Under the pieces are notes generated by a model, which worked only from the letters and a program-made list of their open reading frames with translations, was not told where the DNA came from and did not search any database. Position numbers and translations under genes: made by a program. DNA of 39,853 nucleotides. Source: Candidatus Saccharimonadota bacterium. GTDB lineage: Bacteria; Patescibacteriota; Saccharimonadia; Saccharimonadales; Saccharimonadaceae. Position 1 is the stretch's first letter, and every line of letters starts with the position of its first letter. This document shows positions 31,794 to 39,836 of the stretch, piece by piece. Where the stretch lies: the NCBI GenBank assembly GCA_027492465.1, contig JAPUET010000032.1:1-39853 (forward strand), read 5' to 3'.

Positions 31794-31853
31794 GCTTATA
31801 TCTGGTTGAAAAGAGCGGATAACCATAAGCATATTAAAATATAAATATAACTA

Positions 31854-31882
31854 TTGTCAATATTCTCAGCGAGGCGTATTGT
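31854..31882 (+). promoter_or_regulatory. Promoter of the Asn/Thr-rich protein gene
   Basis: TTGTCA (31854-31859), 17-bp spacer, TATTGT (31877-31882). A ~60-nt leader contains a 7-bp hairpin with GCG loop (31922-31938) directly before the AGGGGGA SD. Confidence 0.5.
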
Positions 31883-31948
31883 ATTAACAACGAACGGTGA
31901 GGGTCCGTCTAATAACTATTATTTCTCTGCGAGAGAAAAGGGGGATAT

Positions 31949-32686
31949 ATGAGTACAGCTATCACCAACGTAAACGACAATCAGATGCTGAAATTTGCTG
32001 TCGTAATGGTAGCATCGGTTGCTACAGCGGTTACGGCCTCAACACTTATTATTATGTCGCTGCTCGGCGGTCCATCGGCCAATGCAATGACAACACAAAA
32101 TAACAATACTCAATCGGGTGTGAGTGCTTCAATGTGCGTAGACCCAAGCCTTGCCACCGCTGCCAATCCTAGCGATGTTGCTCCTGCGAGTGCGAGTGCA
32201 AGTGATGCGAGCGTCTCTCCGCTGATGGGCGCAAAGACTGCTAGTGTCTATGTGCGTCCGCTTCTCGCTGGTGGCGTGAGCGGTTCATTCAATACGACAA
32301 ATAGTAATACCACCACAACTACCACTACATTCAACACCACGACTACAACTATTCGTGACAACGGCAATAGCTACTCGGCAAGCTGGAATAATGGTAACAC
32401 TGCGGTGTTTGCACCAACTACCAACACGAGCCAAAATAACGGCAACACGAATAACCAAAACAATGGTAATTCAAGTGCTAACACAAGTACTGTTAACACC
32501 ACCACGAACACTACAACCACTACCAACACGAGCCAAAACAACGGCAACACGAACAACCAGAATAACGGTAACACAACCGAAAACAACCCAACTACCACTA
32601 CAACGACGAACACTAGTCAGAATAATGGTAACCAAGACAACGATAATAACGGCAACACCTACTCTGCAGAGGCTTCAATCTTCTAA
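31949..32686 (+). CDS. Secreted or surface Asn/Thr-rich repeat protein
   Basis: A 245-residue low-complexity protein. A hydrophobic segment at residues ~14-38 (LKFAVVMVASVATAVTASTL) followed by GGPSANA-M looks like a signal peptide with an A-x-A cleavage site, or an anchor. The mature part is Ser/Ala-rich, then dominated by Thr runs and NNGNTNNQNNGN-type repeats, three related blocks beginning with TNTSQNNGN. Such Asn/Thr-rich repeat regions are typical of surface-exposed or adhesive proteins; in an episymbiont it might face the host cell, but that is inference. It has its own promoter, a strong AGGGGGA site and a terminator. Confidence 0.75.
   Translation: MSTAITNVNDNQMLKFAVVMVASVATAVTASTLIIMSLLGGPSANAMTTQNNNTQSGVSASMCVDPSLATAANPSDVAPASASASDASVSPLMGAKTASVYVRPLLAGGVSGSFNTTNSNTTTTTTTFNTTTTTIRDNGNSYSASWNNGNTAVFAPTTNTSQNNGNTNNQNNGNSSANTSTVNTTTNTTTTTNTSQNNGNTNNQNNGNTTENNPTTTTTTNTSQNNGNQDNDNNGNTYSAEASIF
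32420..32640 (+). repeat. Three imperfect coding repeats in the Asn/Thr-rich gene
   Basis: Blocks starting at about 32420, 32522 and 32605 each encode TNTSQNNGN followed by further Asn/Gly repeats, separated by Thr-rich linkers of differing length. Silent differences between copies (AAT/AAC, AAA/CAG) suggest they are not very recent duplications. Confidence 0.75.
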
Positions 32687-32714
32687 TTAAGCCCGTGCAT
32701 GAGCTGTTACAAAA

Positions 32715-32743
32715 AACTACCACCTCAGGTTGGGGTGGTAGTT
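32715..32743 (+). terminator. Intrinsic terminator after the Asn/Thr-rich gene
   Basis: A 10-bp stem AACTACCACC/GGTGGTAGTT (32715-32724 with 32734-32743) followed by TATTTTG. Confidence 0.75.
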
Positions 32744-32769
32744 TATTTTGGTAAAAATGATGTAATATA

Positions 32770-32798
32770 TTGACTTTTTTAGACTAAAGTACTATAAT
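32770..32798 (+). promoter_or_regulatory. Near-consensus promoter of a small ORF/RNA
   Basis: TTGACT (32770-32775), exactly 17 bp, TATAAT (32793-32798). It is the best-matching sigma-70 promoter in the window, with no long gene until pnp at 33088. Confidence 0.7.
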
Positions 32799-32811
32799 AC
32801 TACTTATTCTT

Positions 32812-32913
32812 ATGAATATACAATCCAGTGAAGGTGGGAATTCAGACCAACTTGATGGTATCGATAATCTTTGTCGTCGTGGCGACGAGGTCATCGAATA
32901 CATTTTTACGTAG
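32812..32913 (+). CDS. Possible 33-residue small protein
   Basis: A 33-codon ORF beginning MNIQSSEGGNSDQLDG starts 7 nt after the predicted transcription start of the strong promoter. It has no SD. It is acidic with one Cys and no membrane segment. The same RNA could instead be a small noncoding RNA or part of the pnp leader. Confidence 0.35.
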   Translation: MNIQSSEGGNSDQLDGIDNLCRRGDEVIEYIFT

Positions 32914-32978
32914 AGTAGAGCCGTCCATTGCGGTGTTTATGAGGACGCTTAGGGGCGGACCTACTACTTTAAGTATGG

Positions 32979-32984
32979 TATACT
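32979..32984 (+). promoter_or_regulatory. Extended -10 box of pnp
   Basis: TGG-TATACT, with a ~97-nt leader to ATG 33088 that includes AAGGAGG at 33074-33080. Confidence 0.5.
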
Positions 32985-33087
32985 ATGATATGAACAAACC
33001 CCTGTAGAAGGTGATAGAGACAAAAGTTTGCTTACTCGAGCTTTTACCCCTGTTACTCTCTGCAGACATAAAAAAGGAGGCAGATTC

Positions 33088-35205
33088 ATGTCGATTATTA
33101 ACCCTAGTGGCAAGGAAATTTTTTCTGTTACCACTGAACTTTGTGGTAAACCACTAACCCTAGAAGTAAACCGCGTAGGGTTTCGTACCACCGCTAGTGT
33201 ATTAGTAACCTATGGCGACACCGTAGTGCTCGGCACTACCCAGGTAGGTAGTCGCCCCATTCAGCTCGATTACTTTCCGCTAAGTGTCGATTACGAAGAA
33301 AAAATGTATGCAGCGGGTAAAATTAGCGGTAGTCGATTTATTAAGCGCGAAGGCCGTCCAAGTGACGAAGCAATTTTGATTGGCCGTATTATTGACCGTC
33401 CAATCCGCCCGCTGTTTCCTAAAGGCTATCGTGCGGAAGTGCAGGTGGTTGCTAGCGTCCTCAGTATGGACCCTGCGTTCCGCCCAGATATGGTAGCGAT
33501 GATTGCAGCGAGCAGTGCGCTGAGTATTAGCGGTGCACCATTTGATGGCCCAGTAGCTGGCCTGCGTGTTGGCCGTGTCAATGGCGAATTCAAGGCATTT
33601 TTGAGCCCCGAAGAGCGTGAGGAGAGCGATCTCGACCTCGTTGTCGCCGGCATTGAAAGTGGCGTCGTGATGGTAGAAGCAGGCGCGAATGAAGTGGATG
33701 AAGAAGTCGTCATTGAAGCAATTGCGTGGGCGCATAAAGCGATGCAACCTGCCATCGCATTGCAACGCGAACTCGCCGAAAAGGTGGCCAAAGCGCCAAT
33801 TGAGTATGAGTTGGTATTGCCAAATGAAGATATCCAGAAAACCGTTGACAACTGGGCGCACGAAAAGTTTGGCGAAAAGCTGCAAAAGCCGTATCCAGAG
33901 CGCAACGAAATGGTCAACGAAATCCGCTGGAAATTCCACGAAGAAATGGCCGAGAAACTCGACGAAGAGTACGATGCTGTGCGCGATGAATACGACGAGG
34001 CCTTTACAATGGCACTCCATAAAGATGTGCGTCGCGGCATTGTTGAGAACCAAACCCGCCCAGATGGCCGTAAGCTCGATGAAATTCGTGTGCTTTCAAG
34101 CGAAGTAGGGGTATTGCCGCGTACGCACGGTTCGAGTATCTTTACTCGCGGCGTCACTCAAGGGTTGAACATTGTAACGCTTGCGCCACTAAGCTTTGCG
34201 CAAATTGTCGACACCATGGAAGTAACCGACGGCGAACGCCGCTACATGCACCACTACAACGCACCAGGCTACACAGTAGGTGAAGTGCGTCGTCTTGGTT
34301 CCCCGGGCCGCCGAGAAATCGGCCACGGCTACCTTGCCGAACGTGCAGTGATGCCAGTGCTACCAACCGAAGAAGAGTTCCCGTATGCAATTCGAAGCGT
34401 CACTGAAATCATGAGCCAAAACGGCTCAACTAGCATGGCTGCTACGTGTTCAAGCGTGTTAGCGTTAATGGATGCTGGTGTACCGCTAAAACGACCAGTG
34501 AGTGGTATCGCTATGGGCTTAATGATGGATGGCGACACGCCATACGTTTTGAGCGACATCGCCGATGCCGAAGACTTTGCTGGCGATATGGACTTCAAGG
34601 TAACGGGTACCGAGAAGGGTATTACTGCAGTACAGATGGACATGAAGCTTCATGGCCTACCCGTAGAAGTGTTGGCGCAGGCTATTCGCACCAGTACACC
34701 GGGGCGTAAGCACATCTTAGAGCATATGCTTACAACCATTGCGGCACCGCGTACTGCGCTTAGTCCATATGCACCACGTATCGAGAAAATTAAGATTAAC
34801 CCAGATAAGATTGGTGCTGTCATTGGTAAGGGTGGTGAGGTTATCAACAAGATTACTGCCGAAACTGGCGCAATGATCGACATTAAAGATGACGGGCTGA
34901 TTACCGTTGCAAGTTCAGATACCGAGAGTATTGAGCGTGCACTTGAATGGATCCGCGGCCTGACCGAAGAACCAGAAGTCGGCAAGATTTATAAGGGTAA
35001 GGTGGTCACGATTAAAGACTTTGGTGCCTTTGTAAATATTATGCCTGGAACCGACGGCATGCTTCATATTAGTCAAATTAGCGATACGCGTGTTGAGAAC
35101 GTCACCGATGTACTGAAAGAAGGGCAAATGGTAACTGTTAAATTGGCTGGTATCGACGAAAAAGGCCGGCTTAGTCTAACAATGAAAGGTGTTCCACAGG
35201 AGTAG
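33088..35205 (+). CDS. pnp: Polynucleotide phosphorylase
   Basis: This 705-residue 3'-5' phosphorolytic RNase is a trimer central to RNA turnover. Two RNase PH domains come first: VLVTYGDTVVLGTTQVGS near residue 30, and the second after TRPDGRKLDEIR near residue 320, with SSEVGVLPRTHGSSIFTRG and VTDGERRYMHHYN. Catalytic-region GDMDFKVTGTEKGITAVQMD follows. The KH domain (~565-625, IGAVIGKGGEVINKI) and S1 domain (~630-705, YKGKVVTIKDFGAFVNI) complete it. The start at 33088 has an ideal AAGGAGG; an upstream TTG frame from 33028 has none. It is followed 3 bp later by a membrane protein gene. Confidence 0.97.
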   Translation: MSIINPSGKEIFSVTTELCGKPLTLEVNRVGFRTTASVLVTYGDTVVLGTTQVGSRPIQLDYFPLSVDYEEKMYAAGKISGSRFIKREGRPSDEAILIGRIIDRPIRPLFPKGYRAEVQVVASVLSMDPAFRPDMVAMIAASSALSISGAPFDGPVAGLRVGRVNGEFKAFLSPEEREESDLDLVVAGIESGVVMVEAGANEVDEEVVIEAIAWAHKAMQPAIALQRELAEKVAKAPIEYELVLPNEDIQKTVDNWAHEKFGEKLQKPYPERNEMVNEIRWKFHEEMAEKLDEEYDAVRDEYDEAFTMALHKDVRRGIVENQTRPDGRKLDEIRVLSSEVGVLPRTHGSSIFTRGVTQGLNIVTLAPLSFAQIVDTMEVTDGERRYMHHYNAPGYTVGEVRRLGSPGRREIGHGYLAERAVMPVLPTEEEFPYAIRSVTEIMSQNGSTSMAATCSSVLALMDAGVPLKRPVSGIAMGLMMDGDTPYVLSDIADAEDFAGDMDFKVTGTEKGITAVQMDMKLHGLPVEVLAQAIRTSTPGRKHILEHMLTTIAAPRTALSPYAPRIEKIKINPDKIGAVIGKGGEVINKITAETGAMIDIKDDGLITVASSDTESIERALEWIRGLTEEPEVGKIYKGKVVTIKDFGAFVNIMPGTDGMLHISQISDTRVENVTDVLKEGQMVTVKLAGIDEKGRLSLTMKGVPQE

Positions 35206-35208
35206 GGT

Positions 35209-36036
35209 ATGAGTCGCAAAAAGAACTTGCCTACATGGTTTAGTCGGCGAACGCTGATTATAGCTGTGGCAAGTGTGGTGGGGGTTGGAGTGCTACTCGT
35301 GGGCTGGCAATTTATTGCCAAGCTCCAGGCGCGCGATGACTATATGGCGGCACTTGCAAAAACGAACACTGTCGTTAAAACATACAATACCGTGGTAAAA
35401 GAGATTGAGGCCATGACGAACGCGGCGTCTAACCGGACTGCCACAGAAAGTGATTTGCAGCAGTCAACAGATAGCTACGACGAAGCAGTAAAGCACTATA
35501 CTGAAGCAGTCGCCGAGCTGCAGAGTGAGCGTGGAGTAACGAGGCCGAATGTGGCGGGCACATTTAATACCTTTATCGATGCGAACAAAAAATTTACTGC
35601 CGCAACCAGCGATCGTACAACGATCGTGAAGGCAGTATTTACCACTACGCACCACTGTAATGCCCAAACACTTGGGGCGATGGACACAAGCGACCTAACA
35701 AAACTCACTGAAGCCTATGACAAAACATTTTCACCGTGTGTGAAGGGTATTGAACAACTGGCTAGTGCAAAGAATAGCGAGGTAGCTGCTACGGGTAAGC
35801 GCTCGAAAGAGTATTTTGACTCGCTCAAAACTCATGTCGAAGCAATGCAAAGCAATTACCAAGCGGGCAACCGTACACAGTTTGAATCCGAATACAAAGC
35901 GTTTCTCTCGCTTGCCGAGTCGGTGCCCGAGCATACTAATACAACAGCGGTCCTCGTAGAGTACAATAAGCTATTGCCCGGAGATCAGCTGACGCAACTT
36001 GCGACACTGCTAGCGCAAGAGGTGAAAAAGTCGTAA
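35209..36036 (+). CDS. Membrane-anchored helical protein of unknown function (275 aa)
   Basis: A basic N-terminus (MSRKKNLPTWFSRR) precedes one transmembrane helix (residues ~15-37, LIIAVASVVGVGVLLVGW). The outer ~235 residues are predicted helical and Ala/Thr/Lys-rich, with two Cys (HHCNAQ and SPCVKG) that may bond. The design resembles the 10300-11007 protein. I do not recognise a family. It is 3 bp after pnp and 18 bp before the uracil-DNA glycosylase gene. Confidence 0.6.
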   Translation: MSRKKNLPTWFSRRTLIIAVASVVGVGVLLVGWQFIAKLQARDDYMAALAKTNTVVKTYNTVVKEIEAMTNAASNRTATESDLQQSTDSYDEAVKHYTEAVAELQSERGVTRPNVAGTFNTFIDANKKFTAATSDRTTIVKAVFTTTHHCNAQTLGAMDTSDLTKLTEAYDKTFSPCVKGIEQLASAKNSEVAATGKRSKEYFDSLKTHVEAMQSNYQAGNRTQFESEYKAFLSLAESVPEHTNTTAVLVEYNKLLPGDQLTQLATLLAQEVKKS

Positions 36037-36054
36037 TTTTGAACGGAGGTAGGT

Positions 36055-36657
36055 ATGTCACACCAGCAACAATCACAACTCGATGCGCTGAAAGATGAGA
36101 TTATTGCTCAGGGCGTTTGCCCAGAACTTGCGGCGAGTGCAACCCAGCTTGTAATAGGCGATGGCAATCCGAATGCCGACATTGTGTTTATTGGTGAAGC
36201 ACCGGGTAAAAACGAAGACGAACAGGGACTACCCTTTGTTGGCGCAGCAGGCAGGTTCTTGAACGAAATGCTTGCCGCAGCAAAGCTTGATCGCAGCGAT
36301 GTATATATTACCAACATTGTGAAGTACCGTCCGCCCAATAACCGCGACCCAGAGCTAGAGGAAAAGCGAGTATTTTGGCCCTATCTTATGCGGCAACTCG
36401 AAATTATTCAGCCGCGCGTAGTAATAACGCTGGGCCGTCATAGCGGTGCGGCATTTATTCCGGATCTTGTGATCTCGCGCGATCACGGCCACGCCCGTAA
36501 GGTGAAGTTTCACGAAAGCGAGTGGCTCGTTATTCCGCTGTACCACCCGGCCGCGGCCCTGTATAACGGTTCTATGCGCCAGGTGTTGATTGACGATTTT
36601 ATTGCTGCCGCTAAAGTTGCTACTTTACCCCTGTCATCATCAGGACAGTTGTCATAA
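36055..36657 (+). CDS. Family 4-type uracil-DNA glycosylase lacking most Fe-S ligands
   Basis: This 200-residue protein clearly belongs to the UDG superfamily, families 4/5: GEAPGKNEDEQGLPFVGAAG is motif 1, TNIVKYRPPNNRDPE the conserved middle motif, and PLYHPAAALYNG motif 2. In family 4 enzymes four Cys bind a [4Fe-4S] cluster (CxxC near the N-terminus, VKCRPP, and a later Cys). Here one N-terminal Cys remains (GVCPEL), but the partner is Leu, KCRPP is KYRPP and the fourth site is Phe. The fold is probably kept without the cluster. A GGAGG site precedes ATG 36055. Confidence 0.85.
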   Translation: MSHQQQSQLDALKDEIIAQGVCPELAASATQLVIGDGNPNADIVFIGEAPGKNEDEQGLPFVGAAGRFLNEMLAAAKLDRSDVYITNIVKYRPPNNRDPELEEKRVFWPYLMRQLEIIQPRVVITLGRHSGAAFIPDLVISRDHGHARKVKFHESEWLVIPLYHPAAALYNGSMRQVLIDDFIAAAKVATLPLSSSGQLS

Positions 36658-36672
36658 AATAGCATAAGCTTC

Positions 36673-36701
36673 TTGACAAAATAAGAAAAATAGAGTACAA
36701 T
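36673..36701 (+). promoter_or_regulatory. Promoter of the DPF-repeat protein
   Basis: TTGACA (36673-36678), 17-bp spacer, TACAAT (36696-36701), then a ~38-nt leader with AAAGGAA before ATG 36746. Confidence 0.7.
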
Positions 36702-36745
36702 GGGGTTTATAAAGTGATAACACAAAAAACAAAGGAACCACCACA

Positions 36746-37384
36746 ATGCGAACCGACCCCATACCAAGTCGCGATGACGATCCATTTGCTAATGACTCAG
36801 CGACATCAATAGATACGAGGGTTGACCCATTCTCAGATACGCAGGAAGAGTCAACGCTACCAGTGGCTCAACGCGCTAAGGTTGGCGGCCGCGTATTTGG
36901 TTCGTTAACGACGCTATGGCGCGGTAAGGCTAGACTAGACGCTGCCAACGCGATGCCTACCAAGGGTGACCCATTTGAGGACGACCTAATACCGCCAGCG
37001 CATAAAGGTGATAGTCCATTTGATGATACTCGAGAGGAATTGCAAGCAGCGGCGGTTGCGAACGCCAACATCGCCCCTACGCAGTTAATAGCGACGGAAC
37101 AGTTGCAAGGAGTGCCCGATGTAGAGTCTGCCGAGATAAATAGAGCAGGCGCAGAAGTAAGGCGAACTTTATACGGTATAATCGGCGGTCCCCAGTTGAT
37201 GAGCGAGTCCTACTATTCCGACGGAAAGCCTCGTCCACGTACAATGATGGAAGACCCAACATTAGGGCCGGGGCAGCTTGCCGATAGGATTTTACGAGAT
37301 CCTACCGTGCAGCCTACGCCTGAGCAGAGTACGGCATTACGCGAAGCTCTGGCCGCCTACGAAAAAGCGGGCGGTAGTCTCTAA
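36746..37384 (+). CDS. Acidic DPF-repeat protein of unknown function (212 aa)
   Basis: A soluble, mostly disordered protein. Four short acidic motifs of the form D-P/S-P-F or D-P-F occur: DDDPFAND, RVDPFSDT, KGDPFEDD and GDSPFDDT, spaced 15-50 residues apart within the first ~95 residues. The rest is Ala/Glu/Pro-rich with a short region RRTLYGIIGGPQL. I do not recognise it. The near-consensus promoter suggests good expression. Repeated DPF motifs suggest a multivalent docking region, without known partner. Confidence 0.6.
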   Translation: MRTDPIPSRDDDPFANDSATSIDTRVDPFSDTQEESTLPVAQRAKVGGRVFGSLTTLWRGKARLDAANAMPTKGDPFEDDLIPPAHKGDSPFDDTREELQAAAVANANIAPTQLIATEQLQGVPDVESAEINRAGAEVRRTLYGIIGGPQLMSESYYSDGKPRPRTMMEDPTLGPGQLADRILRDPTVQPTPEQSTALREALAAYEKAGGSL

Positions 37385-37465
37385 TAACTATAAATTCATA
37401 GGTTTTATAAAACGCTGATGAGGGTGGTTCGGGAACGGGCCACCACTTTCATGTGTCGCAACCCA

Positions 37466-37493
37466 TTGACTTTTCGTCCCACTTTGCTACAAT
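37466..37493 (+). promoter_or_regulatory. Promoter of the RNase J gene
   Basis: TTGACT (37466-37471), 16-bp spacer, extended TGC-TACAAT (37488-37493), followed by a ~100-nt leader. Confidence 0.65.
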
Positions 37494-37509
37494 AATAACT
37501 ACTTGTAAA

Positions 37510-37543
37510 GAGAGGGCAATCGACTTACATATCGAAGCCTCTC
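37510..37543 (+). promoter_or_regulatory. Stem-loop in the RNase J leader
   Basis: GAGAGG (37510-37515) pairs with CCTCTC (37538-37543); inside, TCGA pairs with TCGA around a 7-9 nt loop. It lies near the 5' end of the mRNA for an RNase, where such stems can control stability or autoregulation. Confidence 0.45.
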
Positions 37544-37598
37544 GCAATCTGAATTCGAAATTACATAATTTTTATACCTAAAAGGAGATAAAAACAAC

Positions 37599-39746
37599 AT
37601 GGGACAACGACGTCTCGCTAAACCTGCACCAGATGATGCCGCAAAACGGCCACAAAATCAGCAACCAAAGCAAAAATCGAACAATAGCGTACTAAACGCT
37701 ACCACCACCCGTAAAGGCGAAGTATTTCGTGCCCAGCGCCGCACGTCGGAAGGCGTGAATATGCAGGCGAGCCAGCATATTATTAATGTTCCCGTGAACA
37801 AATCACGCTTCAACGGCTACAACGGCCAGCAATTTAGCCTTAGTATGCAGCCGAAAAAGCCACGTGCACCGCGGCCTACGCTAAAAATTATCCCTATCGG
37901 TGGTGTTGGTGAAATGGGTATCGGTAAAAATATGACCGCTATCGAGTACGATAATGATATTTTGGTAATCGACATGGGCTTTTTATTCCCAGGCAGCGAC
38001 TACCCGGGTATCAACTACATTACCCCAGACATCACGTGGCTTGAAGAAAACAAACACCGCATCCGCGGGCATGTGTTCACGCACGGGCACCTCGATCACA
38101 TTGGGGCGTTCCGCCACTTGGTGCCCAAAATTCCTGCACCAGTGTATGCCAGTAAGTTTACCCTTGGTATGCTGCAGCGCACTATGGAAGAGACCGATGG
38201 TAGCTACGAACCGGACTATAACGAACTGAACCCCGAAGCACACGATATTGTACAAATTTCTGATGCATTTAGTATTGAGCTTGTGCGTGTGAACCACTCA
38301 ATCCCCGACGCTACAGCGGTGATTGTGCGTACTCCAGTGGGTAACATTCTCGCAAGTGGTGACTGGCGCATCGAAGATAATCCGGTTGACGGCAAAAAAT
38401 TCGACTTTCCGCGCATCAGCGAAGTGCAGCAAAAAGAAGGCTTTTTGGTATTCTTGAACGAGTCGACCAACTGTGAAAGCGACGGAACGCACACGCATGG
38501 CGAATTCGATATTCAGCACAGTATGGGCGAGGTGATGGATAAATTTCCAAATGGCCGGGTGATCATTTCGAGCTTCTCGAGCCAGCTGCACCGCATGCAA
38601 CTAATCTTAGACGAAGCACAAAAACACGGTCGTAAGGTGGCATTTGCCGGCTATAGCATGATCCAAAACCTCGAGGTTGCTCTTCGCACCGGCGCTATCA
38701 AGGTGCCAAAAGACACCGTCATGAAGATGGAAGACATTATTAAGTTGCCCGATAGCAAGGTAACGATTGTATGTACCGGTAGCCAGGGCGAATTTTCGGC
38801 GGTGCTAAACCGCATGGCTAGTGGTGCCCACAAATACATCAAGATTAAAAACACCGATGTGGTGGTATTTAGCTCTAACCCAATTCCGGGCAATGAAAAA
38901 TACGTGGTTCGTACGGTCGATGGTCTCATGCGCGAAGGTGGCGAAATTATCCAAAACGGTAAAACGCACCTTACTGGTGTGGGTCCGCTCCACCTCTCGG
39001 GACATGGCTACTACGAAGACCATATTAAGGTGATTCAGGCCGTCAATCCAACCTATTACATTCCGTATCATGGTGAATTTCATATGCTTGTGCACAATGC
39101 CGAGCTTGCCGAAAAAGAGTGCGGAATTGCGAAAGATCACATTTTTGTTTGTGACGCAGGCGACATTGTAGAGTTCGACCACGAAGGCGCACGTAAAATC
39201 GGTCGTGTTCATGTTGGCGGCGTTATGTACGACGATAGCGGTGCCGTTGTTTCTGAAGTAGTGTTGAAAGATCGTATTCACATGAGTCAAGAAGGCATGT
39301 TTGTAGTAGTGCTCACCGTGCAGCGCGGGAGCGGACGCTTACTCACCAGCCCAGATATCATTAGCCGCGGATTCATTTACCTTCGCGATAGCGAAGAGCT
39401 CATGGGTATGATTCGAGCGTACATTAAGCAAAAAGCGGCTCGGGCATTTGCCGGCAAATATGACATCGAAGTAATCAAAAAAGAGATCAAAGATGAGGTA
39501 ACACATATCTTGTACGATCAAACGCGCCGTACACCAATTGTGATACCGGTGATTAATGAAATCGGTGTGGTGTCGAAGCAGCAAAACGCCAAACAAGGTC
39601 AGCAACGACCAGGTGAAAATTCTAATCAGGGTCAAAAGCAGCAGCGCCCGTTCAGGCCTGGGCCGTCAAACCGCAAATTTCCACCTCGACAAATTCCCGA
39701 TAGCGAAGTGCAAATTCCTAAAAACTCTGACGTGCCCAGCTACTAG
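37599..39746 (+). CDS. rnj: Ribonuclease J
   Basis: This 715-residue metallo-beta-lactamase/beta-CASP RNase has 5'-3' exo- and endonuclease activity. The ~90-residue N-terminal extension is Gln/Asn/Lys-rich and disordered. The core begins LKIIPIGGVGEMGIGKNM, followed by the metal motif FTHGHLDHIGA, then VRVNHSIPDA and SGDWRIEDNPVDG. The beta-CASP domain contains VCTGSQGEFSAVLNRM, and the late His of PLHLSGHGY plus YIPYHGEF follow. A C-terminal domain precedes a Gln/Arg/Pro-rich tail. AGGAG is present ~10 nt before the ATG. With pnp and orn it supplies the main RNA-decay set here. Confidence 0.95.
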   Translation: MGQRRLAKPAPDDAAKRPQNQQPKQKSNNSVLNATTTRKGEVFRAQRRTSEGVNMQASQHIINVPVNKSRFNGYNGQQFSLSMQPKKPRAPRPTLKIIPIGGVGEMGIGKNMTAIEYDNDILVIDMGFLFPGSDYPGINYITPDITWLEENKHRIRGHVFTHGHLDHIGAFRHLVPKIPAPVYASKFTLGMLQRTMEETDGSYEPDYNELNPEAHDIVQISDAFSIELVRVNHSIPDATAVIVRTPVGNILASGDWRIEDNPVDGKKFDFPRISEVQQKEGFLVFLNESTNCESDGTHTHGEFDIQHSMGEVMDKFPNGRVIISSFSSQLHRMQLILDEAQKHGRKVAFAGYSMIQNLEVALRTGAIKVPKDTVMKMEDIIKLPDSKVTIVCTGSQGEFSAVLNRMASGAHKYIKIKNTDVVVFSSNPIPGNEKYVVRTVDGLMREGGEIIQNGKTHLTGVGPLHLSGHGYYEDHIKVIQAVNPTYYIPYHGEFHMLVHNAELAEKECGIAKDHIFVCDAGDIVEFDHEGARKIGRVHVGGVMYDDSGAVVSEVVLKDRIHMSQEGMFVVVLTVQRGSGRLLTSPDIISRGFIYLRDSEELMGMIRAYIKQKAARAFAGKYDIEVIKKEIKDEVTHILYDQTRRTPIVIPVINEIGVVSKQQNAKQGQQRPGENSNQGQKQQRPFRPGPSNRKFPPRQIPDSEVQIPKNSDVPSY

Positions 39747-39761
39747 GTACTTAGTACTCAT

Positions 39762-39795
39762 AAAACGAGAGTCCTAGCTATAGGACTCTCGTTTT
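39762..39795 (+). terminator. Intrinsic terminator after RNase J
   Basis: A 15-bp perfect stem (39762-39776 with 39781-39795) with a GCTA loop and T5. Confidence 0.85.
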
Positions 39796-39805
39796 TATCC
39801 CCCCC

Positions 39806-39836
39806 TTGACAACCCCCCTCGGGGGGGGGGTACCAT
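39806..39836 (+). promoter_or_regulatory. Promoter-like pair with homopolymer spacer
   Basis: A perfect TTGACA (39806-39811) and a TACCAT (39831-39836) are separated by 19 nt consisting of A, six C, TC and ten G. A run of seven C also lies just before the -35. The gene it would serve is outside the window. Confidence 0.4.

Larger units (their letters stand above)
32687..33087 (+). other. Intergenic region between Asn/Thr gene and pnp
   Basis: This 400-bp stretch holds the terminator of the upstream gene (32715-32743), a near-consensus promoter (32770-32798), a 33-codon ORF (32812-32913) with an internal hairpin TCGTCG/CGACGA, an unassigned stretch with possible AGTAG...CTACT pairing (about 32914-32968), the pnp promoter (32979-32984) and the pnp leader with SD. 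Confidence 0.6.

Noticed and set aside
32420-32640. Regular repeats that could suggest a CRISPR array
   Set aside because: The repeats stay in one reading frame, encode Asn/Thr blocks and are imperfect with unequal spacing.
32990-33007. Five-codon ORF after the pnp -10 box
   Set aside because: The predicted transcription start falls at or after its ATG, and such a short ORF is expected by chance.
33280-34157. Two long minus-strand ORFs inside pnp
   Set aside because: Antisense shadows of the PNPase gene, with no promoter or SD.
37421-37450. GGTGG...CCACC hairpin as terminator of the DPF-repeat gene
   Set aside because: Only 5 bp around an 11-nt loop with a weak T-run; too poor to list as a terminator.
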